Assembly (NCBI RefSeq): GCF_964340395.1 | Contig: NC_135565.1 | Coordinates: 3,295,142 to 3,359,141 of the forward strand | DNA: 64,000 nucleotides | Reading direction: 5' to 3' | From: Glandiceps talaboti | Lineage: Eukaryota > Hemichordata > Enteropneusta > Spengelidae | Shown: positions 33,995-44,710 of the stretch, in pieces | Layout: every line of letters begins with the position of its first letter | How positions within the stretch are numbered: the stretch's first letter is position 1 | Translations under genes and position numbers: made by a program | Notes under the pieces: model-generated | What the model was told of the DNA's origin: nothing | Databases searched by the model: none | Seen by the model: the letters and a program-made list of their open reading frames with translations, nothing else

Positions 33995-34700
33995 GGGAGC
34001 CGTCATTATTAACGACCGGGGAGGGGGGTCGGAGGAATTTGGGGGGGGGTCACTCAAAAACTGGGGAGTGAAAGGGGGGTTACCCAAAAAATGGGTAGTG
34101 AAGGGGGGGGACTACTCAAAATTTTAGGTGTTAAAATTGCACTAGAAAGCATTCTTTTAGTCCTTGAAATTGAAAAATCTGTGGGACGGGAGGGGGAAAC
34201 CACTTGGCTCCTTCAAACTTTGATTCAACTAATACCACCTAATTTCAAATTTTACCTATGGTACTACTTTGGGAATAAGCTGCATTCATTGTTACCCCTT
34301 CCTCTTGAAATATGCTACATCCATATAACGTTATCAGGAAATTCTAATTAAAAATAAAAAGTTTGGTATTGTATGTACGTATGTATGTATGTACGTATGT
34401 ATGTATGTATGTATGTATGTATGTATGTATGTATGTATGTATGTATGTATGCATGTATGCATGTATGTATGTATGTATGTATGTATGTATGTATGTATGT
34501 ATGTATGTATGTATGCATGCATGTATGTATGTATGTATGTACGTATGTATGTATGTATGTACGTACGTATGTACGTACGTATGTATGTATGTATGTATGT
34601 ATGTATGTATGTATGTATGTATGTATGTATGAATGTATGTATGTATGTATGTATGTATGTATGTATGTATGTATGTATGTATGTATGTATGTATGTATGA

Positions 34701-34772
<72 letters not shown>

Positions 34773-35054
34773 GTGCATACGTATGCATATGTATGCCTGT
34801 GTATGTGTATGTGGTGTTTCAATGGAACACTCAACCTCAATTTGTATAATGTTTGTAGTGCCAATAACAGTTAATGAGTTATGATTGTAAAATAGTGGGA
34901 GGGGGTTATGAATATAATATTGTGTCAAGGAGGTGGGTTACGAAAATATTTCAAGCCAGGTAGGGAGAGGGTCACTCAAATTTTGTGGTTTTCAAAGCAA
35001 TTCCTCTGACCCGACCCCCCCCCCCCCTCCAGGCCGTAAATAATGACGGCTCCC
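33995..35054. mobile_element. 1.06-kb TIR element with GGGAGCCGTCATTATT ends
   Basis: Inverted termini GGGAGCCGTCATTATTAACG (33995) and, on the minus strand, GGGAGCCGTCATTATTTACG (35054) are flanked by TTA on both sides (33992-33994, 35055-35057). The interior has G-rich repeats (ctcaaaaactggggagtgaa) and a large microsatellite, and encodes nothing. Non-autonomous DNA transposon; superfamily not determined. Confidence 0.7.
34369..34771. repeat. (ATGT)n then (TA)n microsatellite
   Basis: About 330 bases of ATGT units followed by (TA)n, inside the TIR element. It keeps all three frames open on both strands, which explains the many spurious frames. Confidence 0.95.
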
Positions 35055-35636
35055 TTAGAACGCGTACGCGTACGGGAACATTATCATGCACGCGTACACG
35101 TAATGACGCGTACAAAGCTGTCTTTAGTTTATGCGTTCAGTTTGAAAGACACTGGAATAAATGTACGCAAGTGAGTTGATATATTGTGTCCTGAAGGCCA
35201 AACACATGCCTTTGTTAACATGTCAGAATTTGTCGGTATTTTTGCCATTTTTCTTGCAACTACCCAAATGAAAAAAATATAGTTTACATTTATGCTTTCG
35301 AACTTTGATATAAAAAATACGACATTTAATATAAGAAAAATGACAAAAACGTAACATATATTTAAAGTTACGTGTAGACCGCCTTGTCGCATTGTCGATG
35401 GCACATGTCTGATACACAATGCGCGTGTTGCTTCTAATCACGTGACTATGACCGCGTGTAGAACACACGTAAATACTCGCATCTAAACCTCTCTAATGAC
35501 AAACCATAATATAAAGACGTGGAAAGCTATTGAAAAAAAATTAATGGTAGATTTTCACTTTAATCACAATTTTTTTTTAACCATTACCATAATACAGAAT
35601 TGCTATTTTTAATTCAGAAATAAATCATGGGATGTT

Positions 35637-35642
35637 TTTATT
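35637..35642 (-). terminator. Candidate polyadenylation signal of the minus-strand oxidase
   Basis: TTTATT on the plus strand (AATAAA on the minus strand), about 300 bases after the stop at 35942. Position only. Confidence 0.3.
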
Positions 35643-35941
35643 ATATTCATGTGTACCACCGTACTAGACATATTGATCATACACGTCTGTAGAACATTAT
35701 GTACATGTACGATGTTCTCGCCTCTCTTCCTATAATGGGGAGGGGGAGGGGGAGGGGTTGGGGCAAAATACATAAACTATTGCAGAATGCCTATGCATAG
35801 ATACATACAGAACATTAATTACTAAATTCAGACTGTGGACGTTTTCATGGAATTGTGTGTTTGACAGAATGGAACTACGTGTTGTACCAACGCATGTTAA
35901 CAAAAAAGAGAACAAACTTAGCCATATCACTGAATAACAAG

Positions 35942-37663
35942 CTAAAATTGCAGATGTAGGAAAACTAAAATAGCGGTAAAAGTGATAATTTCATAATTTC
36001 CAAGACCGATTCTGAAGGTGGCTGCACTGCTTGTAAACGAACAACTTCCGTCATCAACTAAAGCTGTCTTGTCATAATTGTCCGCGCCGTCATATGTGCA
36101 TCCACGTTTTGGCCCCTGTCCCGTAGTGTAGCTCAAACATTCCCCACCAATACATTTCAAAATTTTCTCGGCTTCCCGTTCTCCGGACAAAAGACCGCCC
36201 TGGATGTACCCATTCCACAGTGGGTGCGTTGCTTCCCCGCCAAAATAAACACGATCGACGTTTGCTTGTAGGCGACGATGACATTCCTCGGAGACTTCAA
36301 CAGGCCAATTGCTATAGGCACCGAAAAATAAAGGATCCTGCGACCAGCGATTTAGCATGATTGCCTCGGGATCTGGGATATCCTGGCCATAGATGTTACG
36401 TAAACATGTCATAACTTCTATCTGGATTTCCCTATCGGATAGATGATATTCCACCCGCTTTGATTCCTGGCCGGTTACCGTCACGAGTAATAAATTTGTC
36501 CCATTATCAAATAATCCCTCGGCTTCCAAATTCTGCCAGATAGGAAAATGTCCTCGTCTTGTGTGTGCATACAACATATATTCTGCATCGTCCCAAAACC
36601 GACGAACTCCATCGGGAAATTTCAAGAAAATTTTAGAGTACAGAGCCATATCAAACTGGAAGATTTCTTCAGTTTTCCAATCTGGTAGCTCTGGTACGAA
36701 TTGAACGACGCCCCTCTGAAGAACACCAATGCTGAAAGTTACAATGACGTAGTCAGCCACATACGATGACCCATCAGCACAACTTACAGTCACTCCAGTG
36801 TCGTTATATTTAATTGTCTTGACAACTTTTTCTAGTAGAAGACGAGGGTCATCCTCCTCAAGAAATCCATTCGCCATATCACGTAAAAAGAAGCCAAAAC
36901 CTCTCTGATCGGTGACAAATACCGCCTCCCCGTTGTCCACAACCGCTGTTGATTTCAAAGAAGTCATTTTAGGAATATCTGCATATTCGAAATCATAGTC
37001 GAAATATTCCAAAACTTTGTCGAGAGCAGTGGTCGGAATCCATCCGCCAAGACGCAAAGCTGAGCGTATGGACATGTCGGGTTTTCCGTTCTCGACAAGA
37101 TCGTCAGCTAGTGTGTATGCATACTCGATAGCATTGTTAAGACCATTGTACCGTTCATCGCCCTCCTGAGTAAGGTCATCTCCTGTTTTACTGCGTATAA
37201 TTCTGGACGACCAATTCGATGGTTTTCCTTGTATTCCTAAGTTATTGGCGATATCAACAAGAGGATTCACTGATGCATCACCGGGTTGTATCCAGTTTGC
37301 CCCGACTTCCAAAGTTTTCCCGCCGAACTGTACCTCTTTAAGTCGACCACCGATACGATTTGATCCTTCTATGATAAGAAAGTCGGTCATACCGTGATCG
37401 TGAAGGTACTTGCCGGCTGCTATGCCTGTCGCTCCCGCCCCAAGAATCAACACTTTAGCACGGTCCCTGTCATCTTCTTCAGCATTTGATAGTACAAACA
37501 TGAGTAAAAAGATAACGAGTGGCTTCATCGTACAAATGCTACCTTTCTGCAAGCTAAATGCCATTCTTTCGGGAACTTTAATAGTCGGCGAACGACGGGT
37601 CAGTAGTTCTACGAATAGTGAGAGGAATAAAATAACCAAGCCCCAAAATAACTCAATTAGCAT
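35942..37663 (-). CDS. Secreted-type flavin polyamine oxidase (single exon), paralogue 1
   Basis: A flavin-containing amine oxidase, expected to oxidise spermine or spermidine with FAD and release hydrogen peroxide. The 573-codon frame has an in-frame Met at residue 46 (start 37528) followed by a clean signal peptide (MKPLVIFLLMFVLSNA), which I prefer. The longer form begins with another hydrophobic stretch. Motifs (long numbering): FAD dinucleotide site GAGATG 75-80, IGGR 104-107, LEVGANW 118-124, DQRGF 252-256, YSKIFLKFP 342-350 with the candidate active-site Lys344, and FGGEATH 474-480. By recalled motifs it is closer to plant apoplastic PAO than to vertebrate spermine oxidase. The C-terminus adds a Cys motif (GCTYDGADNY...DDGSC, 521-541) and a hydrophobic end (557-573) suggesting a GPI anchor or membrane tail. 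No introns. Confidence 0.85.
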   Translation of the reverse strand: MLIELFWGLVILFLSLFVELLTRRSPTIKVPERMAFSLQKGSICTMKPLVIFLLMFVLSNAEEDDRDRAKVLILGAGATGIAAGKYLHDHGMTDFLIIEGSNRIGGRLKEVQFGGKTLEVGANWIQPGDASVNPLVDIANNLGIQGKPSNWSSRIIRSKTGDDLTQEGDERYNGLNNAIEYAYTLADDLVENGKPDMSIRSALRLGGWIPTTALDKVLEYFDYDFEYADIPKMTSLKSTAVVDNGEAVFVTDQRGFGFFLRDMANGFLEEDDPRLLLEKVVKTIKYNDTGVTVSCADGSSYVADYVIVTFSIGVLQRGVVQFVPELPDWKTEEIFQFDMALYSKIFLKFPDGVRRFWDDAEYMLYAHTRRGHFPIWQNLEAEGLFDNGTNLLLVTVTGQESKRVEYHLSDREIQIEVMTCLRNIYGQDIPDPEAIMLNRWSQDPLFFGAYSNWPVEVSEECHRRLQANVDRVYFGGEATHPLWNGYIQGGLLSGEREAEKILKCIGGECLSYTTGQGPKRGCTYDGADNYDKTALVDDGSCSFTSSAATFRIGLGNYEIITFTAILVFLHLQF

Positions 37664-37990
37664 ATTGGATAAATAAAACTACATGTACTACCATTTATTC
37701 AGGGACTAAACCCCGGAAACAATAGGACAGAGGGCTTATACATAACACACACACATGCAACAAATTCTGCTTCCCAGTATATGTATAAAACAATAACACA
37801 ACAATACGTAATTAACACACACATAAGCATTGACTGTATTCAATGTTTAGATAACCTTTCTGTATCAATCAGTACATGATAAAATTAATGACACTCGATG
37901 CTCCACGCTTAAATGAAATAAAGGTGTCTAAGAAGTAAGATTCATGTAATTGTCAATCTAACCTGTCTGTTATTTTACTATATGCTTTAA

Positions 37991-38860
37991 TGGAGCCTTC
38001 AGTAATTACCTGGTGGCGGAGGCGGTCTGTGGCATAGAATGTGACCCTCCCCCTAGTCAGTAGTGATAAAAATTGATCCCGTTCAAATATTTAAATGCAA
38101 AGCAATTATGACACTGCCTCCGTGTGGCGTAGTTGTTAGAGCTCAAGATGAGTAGTCAGGACGTCCTGTGTTCGAATCTACCACTACATACAGGGAATTT
38201 TTTCCGTAGTAAGACCCCACCACATTTAGATTTAAATCGGGAACTTAGACGGTTTGGGTATATTGGCTGAGTAGTCTCGTTTACCCAGACTCTCACTACT
38301 TGGGCTGGACTATGAGACCAACCTGACGGGAGTCTGGAGAAAGGTCATTCTAAAGTCACACCGTACTTGACTTAAAGTCATAAGTGGGCTTACGAGACTA
38401 TATTTATCTGTATCTGTTGTTTGAGACATGATAACATGTTACGAGGTACCTAGATATAGACCGTTCAGCCTGCAATGTTGGGCGTTAAGTATTCCCCAGC
38501 ATGCACTACTCTCGACTTTAGATCGCGGTAGAGCCCCTACCAGGGAGAGTTTGGGTAACCGAGACTATTTGGCAGAACTTCCAAAGACTAACGTTGAGCA
38601 CATTACTGACAACCTCAGGACCGAGGTCAACATCTCCACTCCACCTCATTATCCCCAATATCTTGCCATGCTTTAGTAGTGATGAGGTCCTGGTTTCATA
38701 TGTGTGAGATCCGCTCCTCACAACATAAACAACAGTTAAGTGTTATTTCACTGCATATCACTGATGTGTTATGATATTACTATATAATTATACAATGGTG
38801 GTAGTTGTGGGATCATGCCAAAATCACGAAATAATTATATATGCAAAGTTAGTTTTTTAA
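37991..38860 (+). mobile_element. TIR element with internal tRNA-like segment, copy 2
   Basis: Begins tggagccttcagtaattacc and shares with copy 3 the order ctgtggcatagaatgtga, tRNA-like segment and gggatcatgccaaa. The tRNA-like part (38110-38187) has box A GTGGCGTAGTTGTTAGAGC and a perfect box B GTTCGAATC. The right terminus is eroded, so the end is approximate. It lies upstream of the minus-strand oxidase. Confidence 0.6.
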
Positions 38861-39058
38861 GGGTCAATGTAAAATGCGACACCTTAATATTTTGAAGTTG
38901 TTATTCGATTATTTCAATTTTTGTGTGGTCAATTATTTTGTTTTTCCAAATCACTAGTTATAGTGTTCATCCGACTGTTCACAATCACTCACTCAGGTCA
39001 CTATTTCACACAAAAGAACACAATTGTGTTTTAAAATATTCATTTTTAATACATGTAT

Positions 39059-39194
<136 letters not shown>

Positions 39195-40099
39195 TAACAT
39201 AATATAATTTAGCATACCTACACTAGAACTAGTAGAAGTTGAGTAATCGCCAATTATGCCATCTACTGTATTAATAAGAATGTTAGTAACGCCACAAAAG
39301 GGACGTGACTTGACATTGAAGTTCACAAGCTTAGTTTATAGTCTTTGCAACTGGTTGCAGACAAAAAACTGCATGTTTAAAAGATATATACCCATAGTAT
39401 AATATTCTACTTACTGATGTATACTTAGTTATCATTCGCAATGACTAAACTAACACTTTGTGATGAGATATCACCAATTAACCATACAATGACGTCATTT
39501 ATTATACATATACTAAAATATCGAGGAAACGATCTATACTTATTACGCTTCTAACAGTAGCAGAAGACAATTAATAATGACATAGAATTATGCATTGTAC
39601 AATTCAATTGAGATTTTTATGTAAATATTTTTGTTTGGGTGAAGATCTGATAAAATTTGTGAAACTTTACAGGCCTTTAAGTCAGTTTGTGTCATGTTTT
39701 AACAGTATACATAGATCATAGTGAATTCCAGTGTGTCAAAAATAATAGTGCGTACGGCTGTAATAAGTACGAAGCCACCCATGGTTTCACGTCATTCGTT
39801 CACAACTACTGCACTTTTTGAGACCCATAAAGGCAGGTCATCAAGGCATGCCTGTCTATATACACATTGGTGCACAAAGAATGTTTAAGTTAGTAAATAA
39901 AGAAAGACAGATATAGCCAACGTATTGACATTACATTGGAAAGGACACCAAACGGGTAGAACTGATACTGTCATAGATAAACATCTAGATAGCAGAGGAC
40001 ATACCGTTACAGAACATTAGAAATAACAAGGGGTGCTGGTTAAATTGACTAGAATGGACGGACTGACTGACGACTGACTGACTGAATGAATAACAGCCA

Positions 40100-40101
<2 letters not shown>

Positions 40102-40180
<79 letters not shown>
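40102..40180. repeat. (TA)n tract left of the palindrome
   Basis: Pure TA dinucleotides. A matching tract begins where the right palindrome arm ends (40651). Confidence 0.95.
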
Positions 40181-40187
<7 letters not shown>

Positions 40188-40282
40188 TTTCATTCTTCTT
40201 TCGCCAAGTAGAGTGCTCAATCACCTTGGAGAGCTATCATACATACAAATGAAAGAAGACGAGTCTGATATTACATAGTGGA

Positions 40283-40326
40283 ATTACACTACGGACCGTT
40301 TCACCCGAAGGATCGTCAGGTGTAAT
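40283..40326 (-). ncRNA. Hammerhead-ribozyme-like motif, left arm
   Basis: Exact mirror image of the plus-strand motif at 40566-40609, in the other palindrome arm. Confidence 0.5.
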
Positions 40327-40565
40327 AGTGTGGTTTAATAGTATTGGTTAGTTATACATCCTGCTTTAAGTACATAACTTATGTGTATTCACTGACGGCT
40401 GTGTGTACACAAAAAGATTGACAACAAAGGTTACGTATTATTAAGTATTAATAATACGTAACCTTTGTTGTCAATCTTTTTGTGTACACACAGCCGTCAG
40501 TGAATACACATAAGTTATGTACTTAAAGCAGGATGTATAACTAACCAATACTATTAAACCACACT

Positions 40566-40609
40566 ATTACACCTGACGATCCTTCGGGTGAAACGGTCCG
40601 TAGTGTAAT
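40566..40609 (+). ncRNA. Hammerhead-ribozyme-like motif, right arm
   Basis: Core CTGACGA (40573-40579) and GAAA (40590-40593) match CUGANGA...GAAA. Stem I is seven perfect pairs (ATTACAC with GTGTAAT). Stem II is weak, with two G-C pairs closed by a TTCG loop. Stem III is short (ACG with CGT), and the base before the predicted cut is A40602 in GTA. This order with a minimal stem III is the layout known for hammerheads of Penelope-like and related retroelements. Activity not shown. Confidence 0.55.
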
Positions 40610-40646
40610 TCCACTATGTAATATCAGACTCGTCTTCTTTCATTTG

Positions 40647-40650
<4 letters not shown>

Positions 40651-40699
<49 letters not shown>

Positions 40700-40755
40700 C
40701 TCGGTGAGTATCAATCTGCTAAGACAGTGCTCTATACCGCAGTGGCAGAGCGTAA

Positions 40756-40845
<90 letters not shown>
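40651..40845. repeat. Two (TA)n tracts right of the palindrome
   Basis: TA runs at 40651-40697 and about 40759-40845 flank a 60-bp unique segment. 40850-41360 shows no gene. Confidence 0.9.
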
Positions 40846-40848
<3 letters not shown>

Positions 40849-41361
40849 TGTAGACGTGGCGGACACACAGACAAAATAAATTTTATGTGTTACAATTATA
40901 CTTTGCTAAGGAATGTCTGTAGATAGATACCCAAGTGTTCAACAGCGTGTCAACAGCTATTAATAAGAACTGTGTACATCAGTATGTTTACATCTAACGA
41001 TGATCTATGTCCATCTACGCATAACATACCATTTCACTGTTTACCAGTTAATGACGCAAACGGATACCCAACTTCCCATTACTTGTTAATCGACTGTGCG
41101 TTCCCACACGAACCAAAGACGATGTGATACGATCATTACACGTATATGTATGCGTTGCCAGCCTGGATGACTACTTATGGATAGAATATGGATGTGTTGG
41201 GAAAGTGTCGACAATTCCTGGACAATTCCACAGTGACCAGATGGCCAATGTGCTGGCAGTAGTATCACAATGTACGTGACAGTGTGTATTTGTCATTATA
41301 CAATGTATCTGTATATAAATAGCTGGAAACAATTCCCAGCAGACAAGAAACGTATATTTAA

Positions 41362-42213
41362 GGGAGCCTTCGGTAATTACAGGGGCAGGGGAAATCAAGG
41401 CCTGTCTGTGGCATAGAATGTGACACCCCCCCCCAGTTCGTTGTGCTAAAATGTGACTCTCTCTCAATTTCCTTACTCTAAAATATTATCCTTCCCTGTT
41501 CAAATATTTCAATGAAAAGCTTATTTCACACCGCCTCCCTGTGGCATAGTTGTTACAGCTCAAGATTAGTAGTCAGGAGGTCCTGGGTTCGGGTCCCACT
41601 AGATACAGGGTACTGTAGTAAGATTCCACCACATTGATAGTTTTTAAAAGCATTCATTGTTTCCCACTATTTCCGCCACAGTGAGTTCGTATGAAATGAA
41701 TGCCTGTGTACGTTGATCTATTCGTTGAGCTGAAGGCCAGAACTCCCAAAGACTCGATAAGCGCATAACTGACAATTCCAGGACCGATTGGTCAACATCT
41801 ACTCCACCACATTATCCCAACACCAGGCTACACTGCCCCCCCCCCTTTACTACTGTGAAACCTGCTCCTCTCCTCACATCACGACTAACAGTTAATTCAT
41901 TGCATTCCACCGATATGTTATGGTATTACTTTACTGTGATGGGATTTGGTACCAGTAGGAATTGGAATCGGTAGCATTGCAGTGATGGTACCATGCCATT
42001 ATTTTACTGTGACGGGATGTGGTACCAGTAAGAATTGGAACCGGTGGCATTGCAGTGATGGGATCATGCCAAACTCACAAAAGTTAGATAATGTAAAATG
42101 TGGTCCTTTCTTGATTTCCATTCTCTAAAAAAATGGATGGCCCTCCCCCGTGGACAGATCTATAAAGAGTGGCATCCCCCATCCCCCCCCCCTTGTAATT
42201 ACTGAAGGCTCCC
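41362..42213 (+). mobile_element. TIR element with internal tRNA-like segment, copy 3
   Basis: Best-preserved copy: GGGAGCCTTCGGTAATTAC at the left and, inverted, GGGAGCCTTCAGTAATTAC at the right. The tRNA-like part (about 41530-41607) has box A GTGGCATAGTTGTTACAGC and box B GGGTTCGGGTCCC. An internal 71-bp direct duplication lies at 41930-42070. No clear target duplication. No coding capacity. Confidence 0.75.
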
Positions 42214-42778
42214 TATAAGAAACAACATTCTGAGGAAACTCGAAAATCAGTTTAGGCAAATTTAGACAAAACTCGTCATGTCATATCTAACTATTGATAA
42301 TGTGGTCCTCCTTCAGAAATTAGTATTCAAATGTTGGCCGAAGTTCCACTATGTCATTTGGAAGACATTTCTCACACGCCTTAACTCTAGAGGCTATATA
42401 CCTAGGAATGCATGTCAAATTTTGGGCACGTTTATGTTTACTAACCCGCCTACTCTGAGGACATATTGGACGTAAATATTTACATCCACATTCCACTCCT
42501 CAATAGTCATTGTCAGATTGACGTTTTCAAGTCCACGTTGTCTTGTGTGACCTACTTTACAGCATAGTGAAGGTCACTGCCATTTATCTGGTTTATGGTC
42601 ACTGTACTTAGAGAACATGATATACCAGTTTTTTAAAAGTATAGGTCAATGCAATATAATCTCATTCTGTTATTACAATAAAGACGGCTCTCGTAGATTG
42701 GGTTTCTCAATTCCATCTGGTTTATCATATGTTACTGTAATATATAAAGGAAGGACGAGTTTGTAATTAGTAATGTGA

Positions 42779-43200
42779 GTGAAAATATATATATCTAGCC
42801 ATGCATTTCCTGACGATTTGATGAAATCTAGAGTTGTGCCTCTGTACAAAAAGAAGTGTAAAACTGAAGCTGGTAATTATAGGCCTGTGTCTGTATTGAG
42901 TATTGTTTCAAAGGTGTTTGAAAGAGTGGTGTACAATCAAATTAATGATTATCTTGTCCAAAATAGTTTACTGTATGAATTCCAGTCTGGTTTTAGGCCC
43001 TCTTATTCTATCGATACATGTCTAATTCACCTGTCAGATATTATATCAAACACGAACGTGATGAAGAGAACCTCACCGGTATGGTTAAGTTGGATCTCTA
43101 AAAAGACCTTCGATATGGTACAACATGAGATATTGTTAACTAAACATAAATTTGAGTTTGAATAAAATTTCAGCACAGTGGTTAATTGAATCGTATCTAA
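42779..43200 (+). pseudogene. LINE reverse-transcriptase fragment
   Basis: The translation contains VVPLYKKK, NYRPVSVLSIVSKVFE, LLYEFQSGFRP and CLIHLSD, the order typical of the first half of a non-LTR reverse transcriptase (CR1/L2- or jockey-like). A frameshift falls at the first catalytic-Asp region near 43085. After 43165 weak similarity goes on briefly in another frame. Dead fragment without the rest of the element. 42214-42778 shows nothing I can name. Confidence 0.75.
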
Positions 43201-44099
43201 CTGGAGGAGGGGTTACTCTCAATAATTCAATATGGGGGTGTGCGGCCCACACTGACAACATCTACCCATGTACAATCCAAAAACAGACACATTGTTAGGG
43301 GTTTCCATGCCAGTCACAAACAAACCCACTATATATGGCGTCGTCGTCACCCCCCTCCCCTCCCCCACGTATCATGCATATCACAGATTCTTGTCAGAGA
43401 AAATCGTTGAGAAAATCCAGTCATTTACCTATATTCCTTTGCTGTGAAGATTGTTTCTAAAGCATGGGGACCTTTCCTGTGTTTACAGTGATGTAAATAA
43501 TATTTGGAAAAAATGGTCACCAAACTGATTTAAGCGCTCCATCGGGTGCTTACATTTTCTTTCTTTTACTATGATCGGTGTCCTCATATAAAGTTCAATA
43601 AACAGATCGATGCATGGAGGAGCATTTCACAGTTTACTACTTTACCCACAATGCTCTTTGAGTTGTACTCCCGGAAATACACATTTTGAAGTTAGACAAA
43701 TCTCACCTTCGTTGCAATATTTCTAACATTTTCAAAGCGTAGAATTGCAGTTGCTATTATTGTATTACTTACGGTGGCCCAGAGATGACAAAGGAACAAT
43801 ACATTTGTGGAAGAAATAATCAATTTTTGAGCGCAAAATATTCAGTACAAGGATAAAAAATTTCTTTCATAGGACAAAACATTTTTTTTGGTTCAAAATA
43901 GAAATATCAAAGCAAAAAGTTCAAATTTGTAAGACGAAACTTCCTTTTACAAAGCAGAAAATTTATTTGCATAACAAGATTTTTTACTTTTTGAGGCCAA
44001 AACTGTTTTTGTTTACAGATCAAATTTTTTTTGAGGCCAAAACTTTTTTTTCCGGATCAAAAATCTTTTTTTTTAGGCCAAAACCTTTTTCCCAGAGCA

Positions 44100-44430
44100 G
44101 TCCACCACACCCTCCGCCACAGGCCAAAGAAACTGATAGGTTCCTGATAATAACATTGTCAATTTGACCCCCCCCCCAACAATCTACCACACCCTCCCCC
44201 CCCACAGGCCGAAGAAACTGATAGGTACCTAATAATAACATTGTCAATTTGACCCCCACCACTAATCCACCACACCACACCCCTCCCACACACACACACA
44301 GGCCGAAGAAACTGATAGGTTCCTAATGATAACATTGTCAATTTGACCCACCCCCACCAATCCACCACACCCTCCCCCCACAGGCCGAAGAAACTGATAG
44401 GTTCCTAATAATAACATTGCCTATTTGACA
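44100..44430. repeat. Minisatellite of about 82-88 bp, four copies
   Basis: Each unit has aggccgaagaaactgatagg and aataacattgtcaatttgac followed by a C-rich tract of varying length. Upstream, 43860-44100 has weaker A/T-rich repeats (gaggccaaaacttttttt); 43200-43860 has nothing supportable. Confidence 0.85.
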
Positions 44431-44710
44431 GATTGTCGTGAGAGAAACATCTTGGTGAATATCTTCCTGTCATTTACCTGTCTTTTGTTGCTGTCTAAAG
44501 CGAAAGGACATTACCAATATTATCGACCTATGATTAAGGAATTTTCAGATGAAAAGCCGACCCGTGTTGAGATGTTTTTCGTGAAAAAGTGGCCCACATG
44601 ATTTCGAGTTTGGCGGTGCATACCCGTACTTTCTAATTTAAAAATTACGTCATTGTTCATTACGCTAACCTTTGGCCTTCAACCGTATTACACGGCCATG
44701 AGCACTGAGT

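Larger units (their letters stand above)
40239..40653. repeat. Perfect palindrome, 206-bp arms, 3-bp spacer
   Basis: Left arm 40239-40444 and right arm 40448-40653 are exact reverse complements wherever I compared them, with GTA between. Each arm contains the hammerhead-like motif, so each strand carries one. No reading frame of note. The near absence of a spacer makes it unusual, since such palindromes are unstable. Confidence 0.9.

Noticed and set aside
34334-34928. Long frames of His/Thr/Tyr/Ile or Met/Tyr/Val/Cys repeats over (ATGT)n arrays, also at 3.9, 30.7 and 52.5 kb
   Set aside because: Tetranucleotide repeats without stop codons; no coding meaning.
38428-38721. Open frames of 67-82 codons on both strands
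   Set aside because: They lie inside a repeated TIR element and are not kept in the other two copies.
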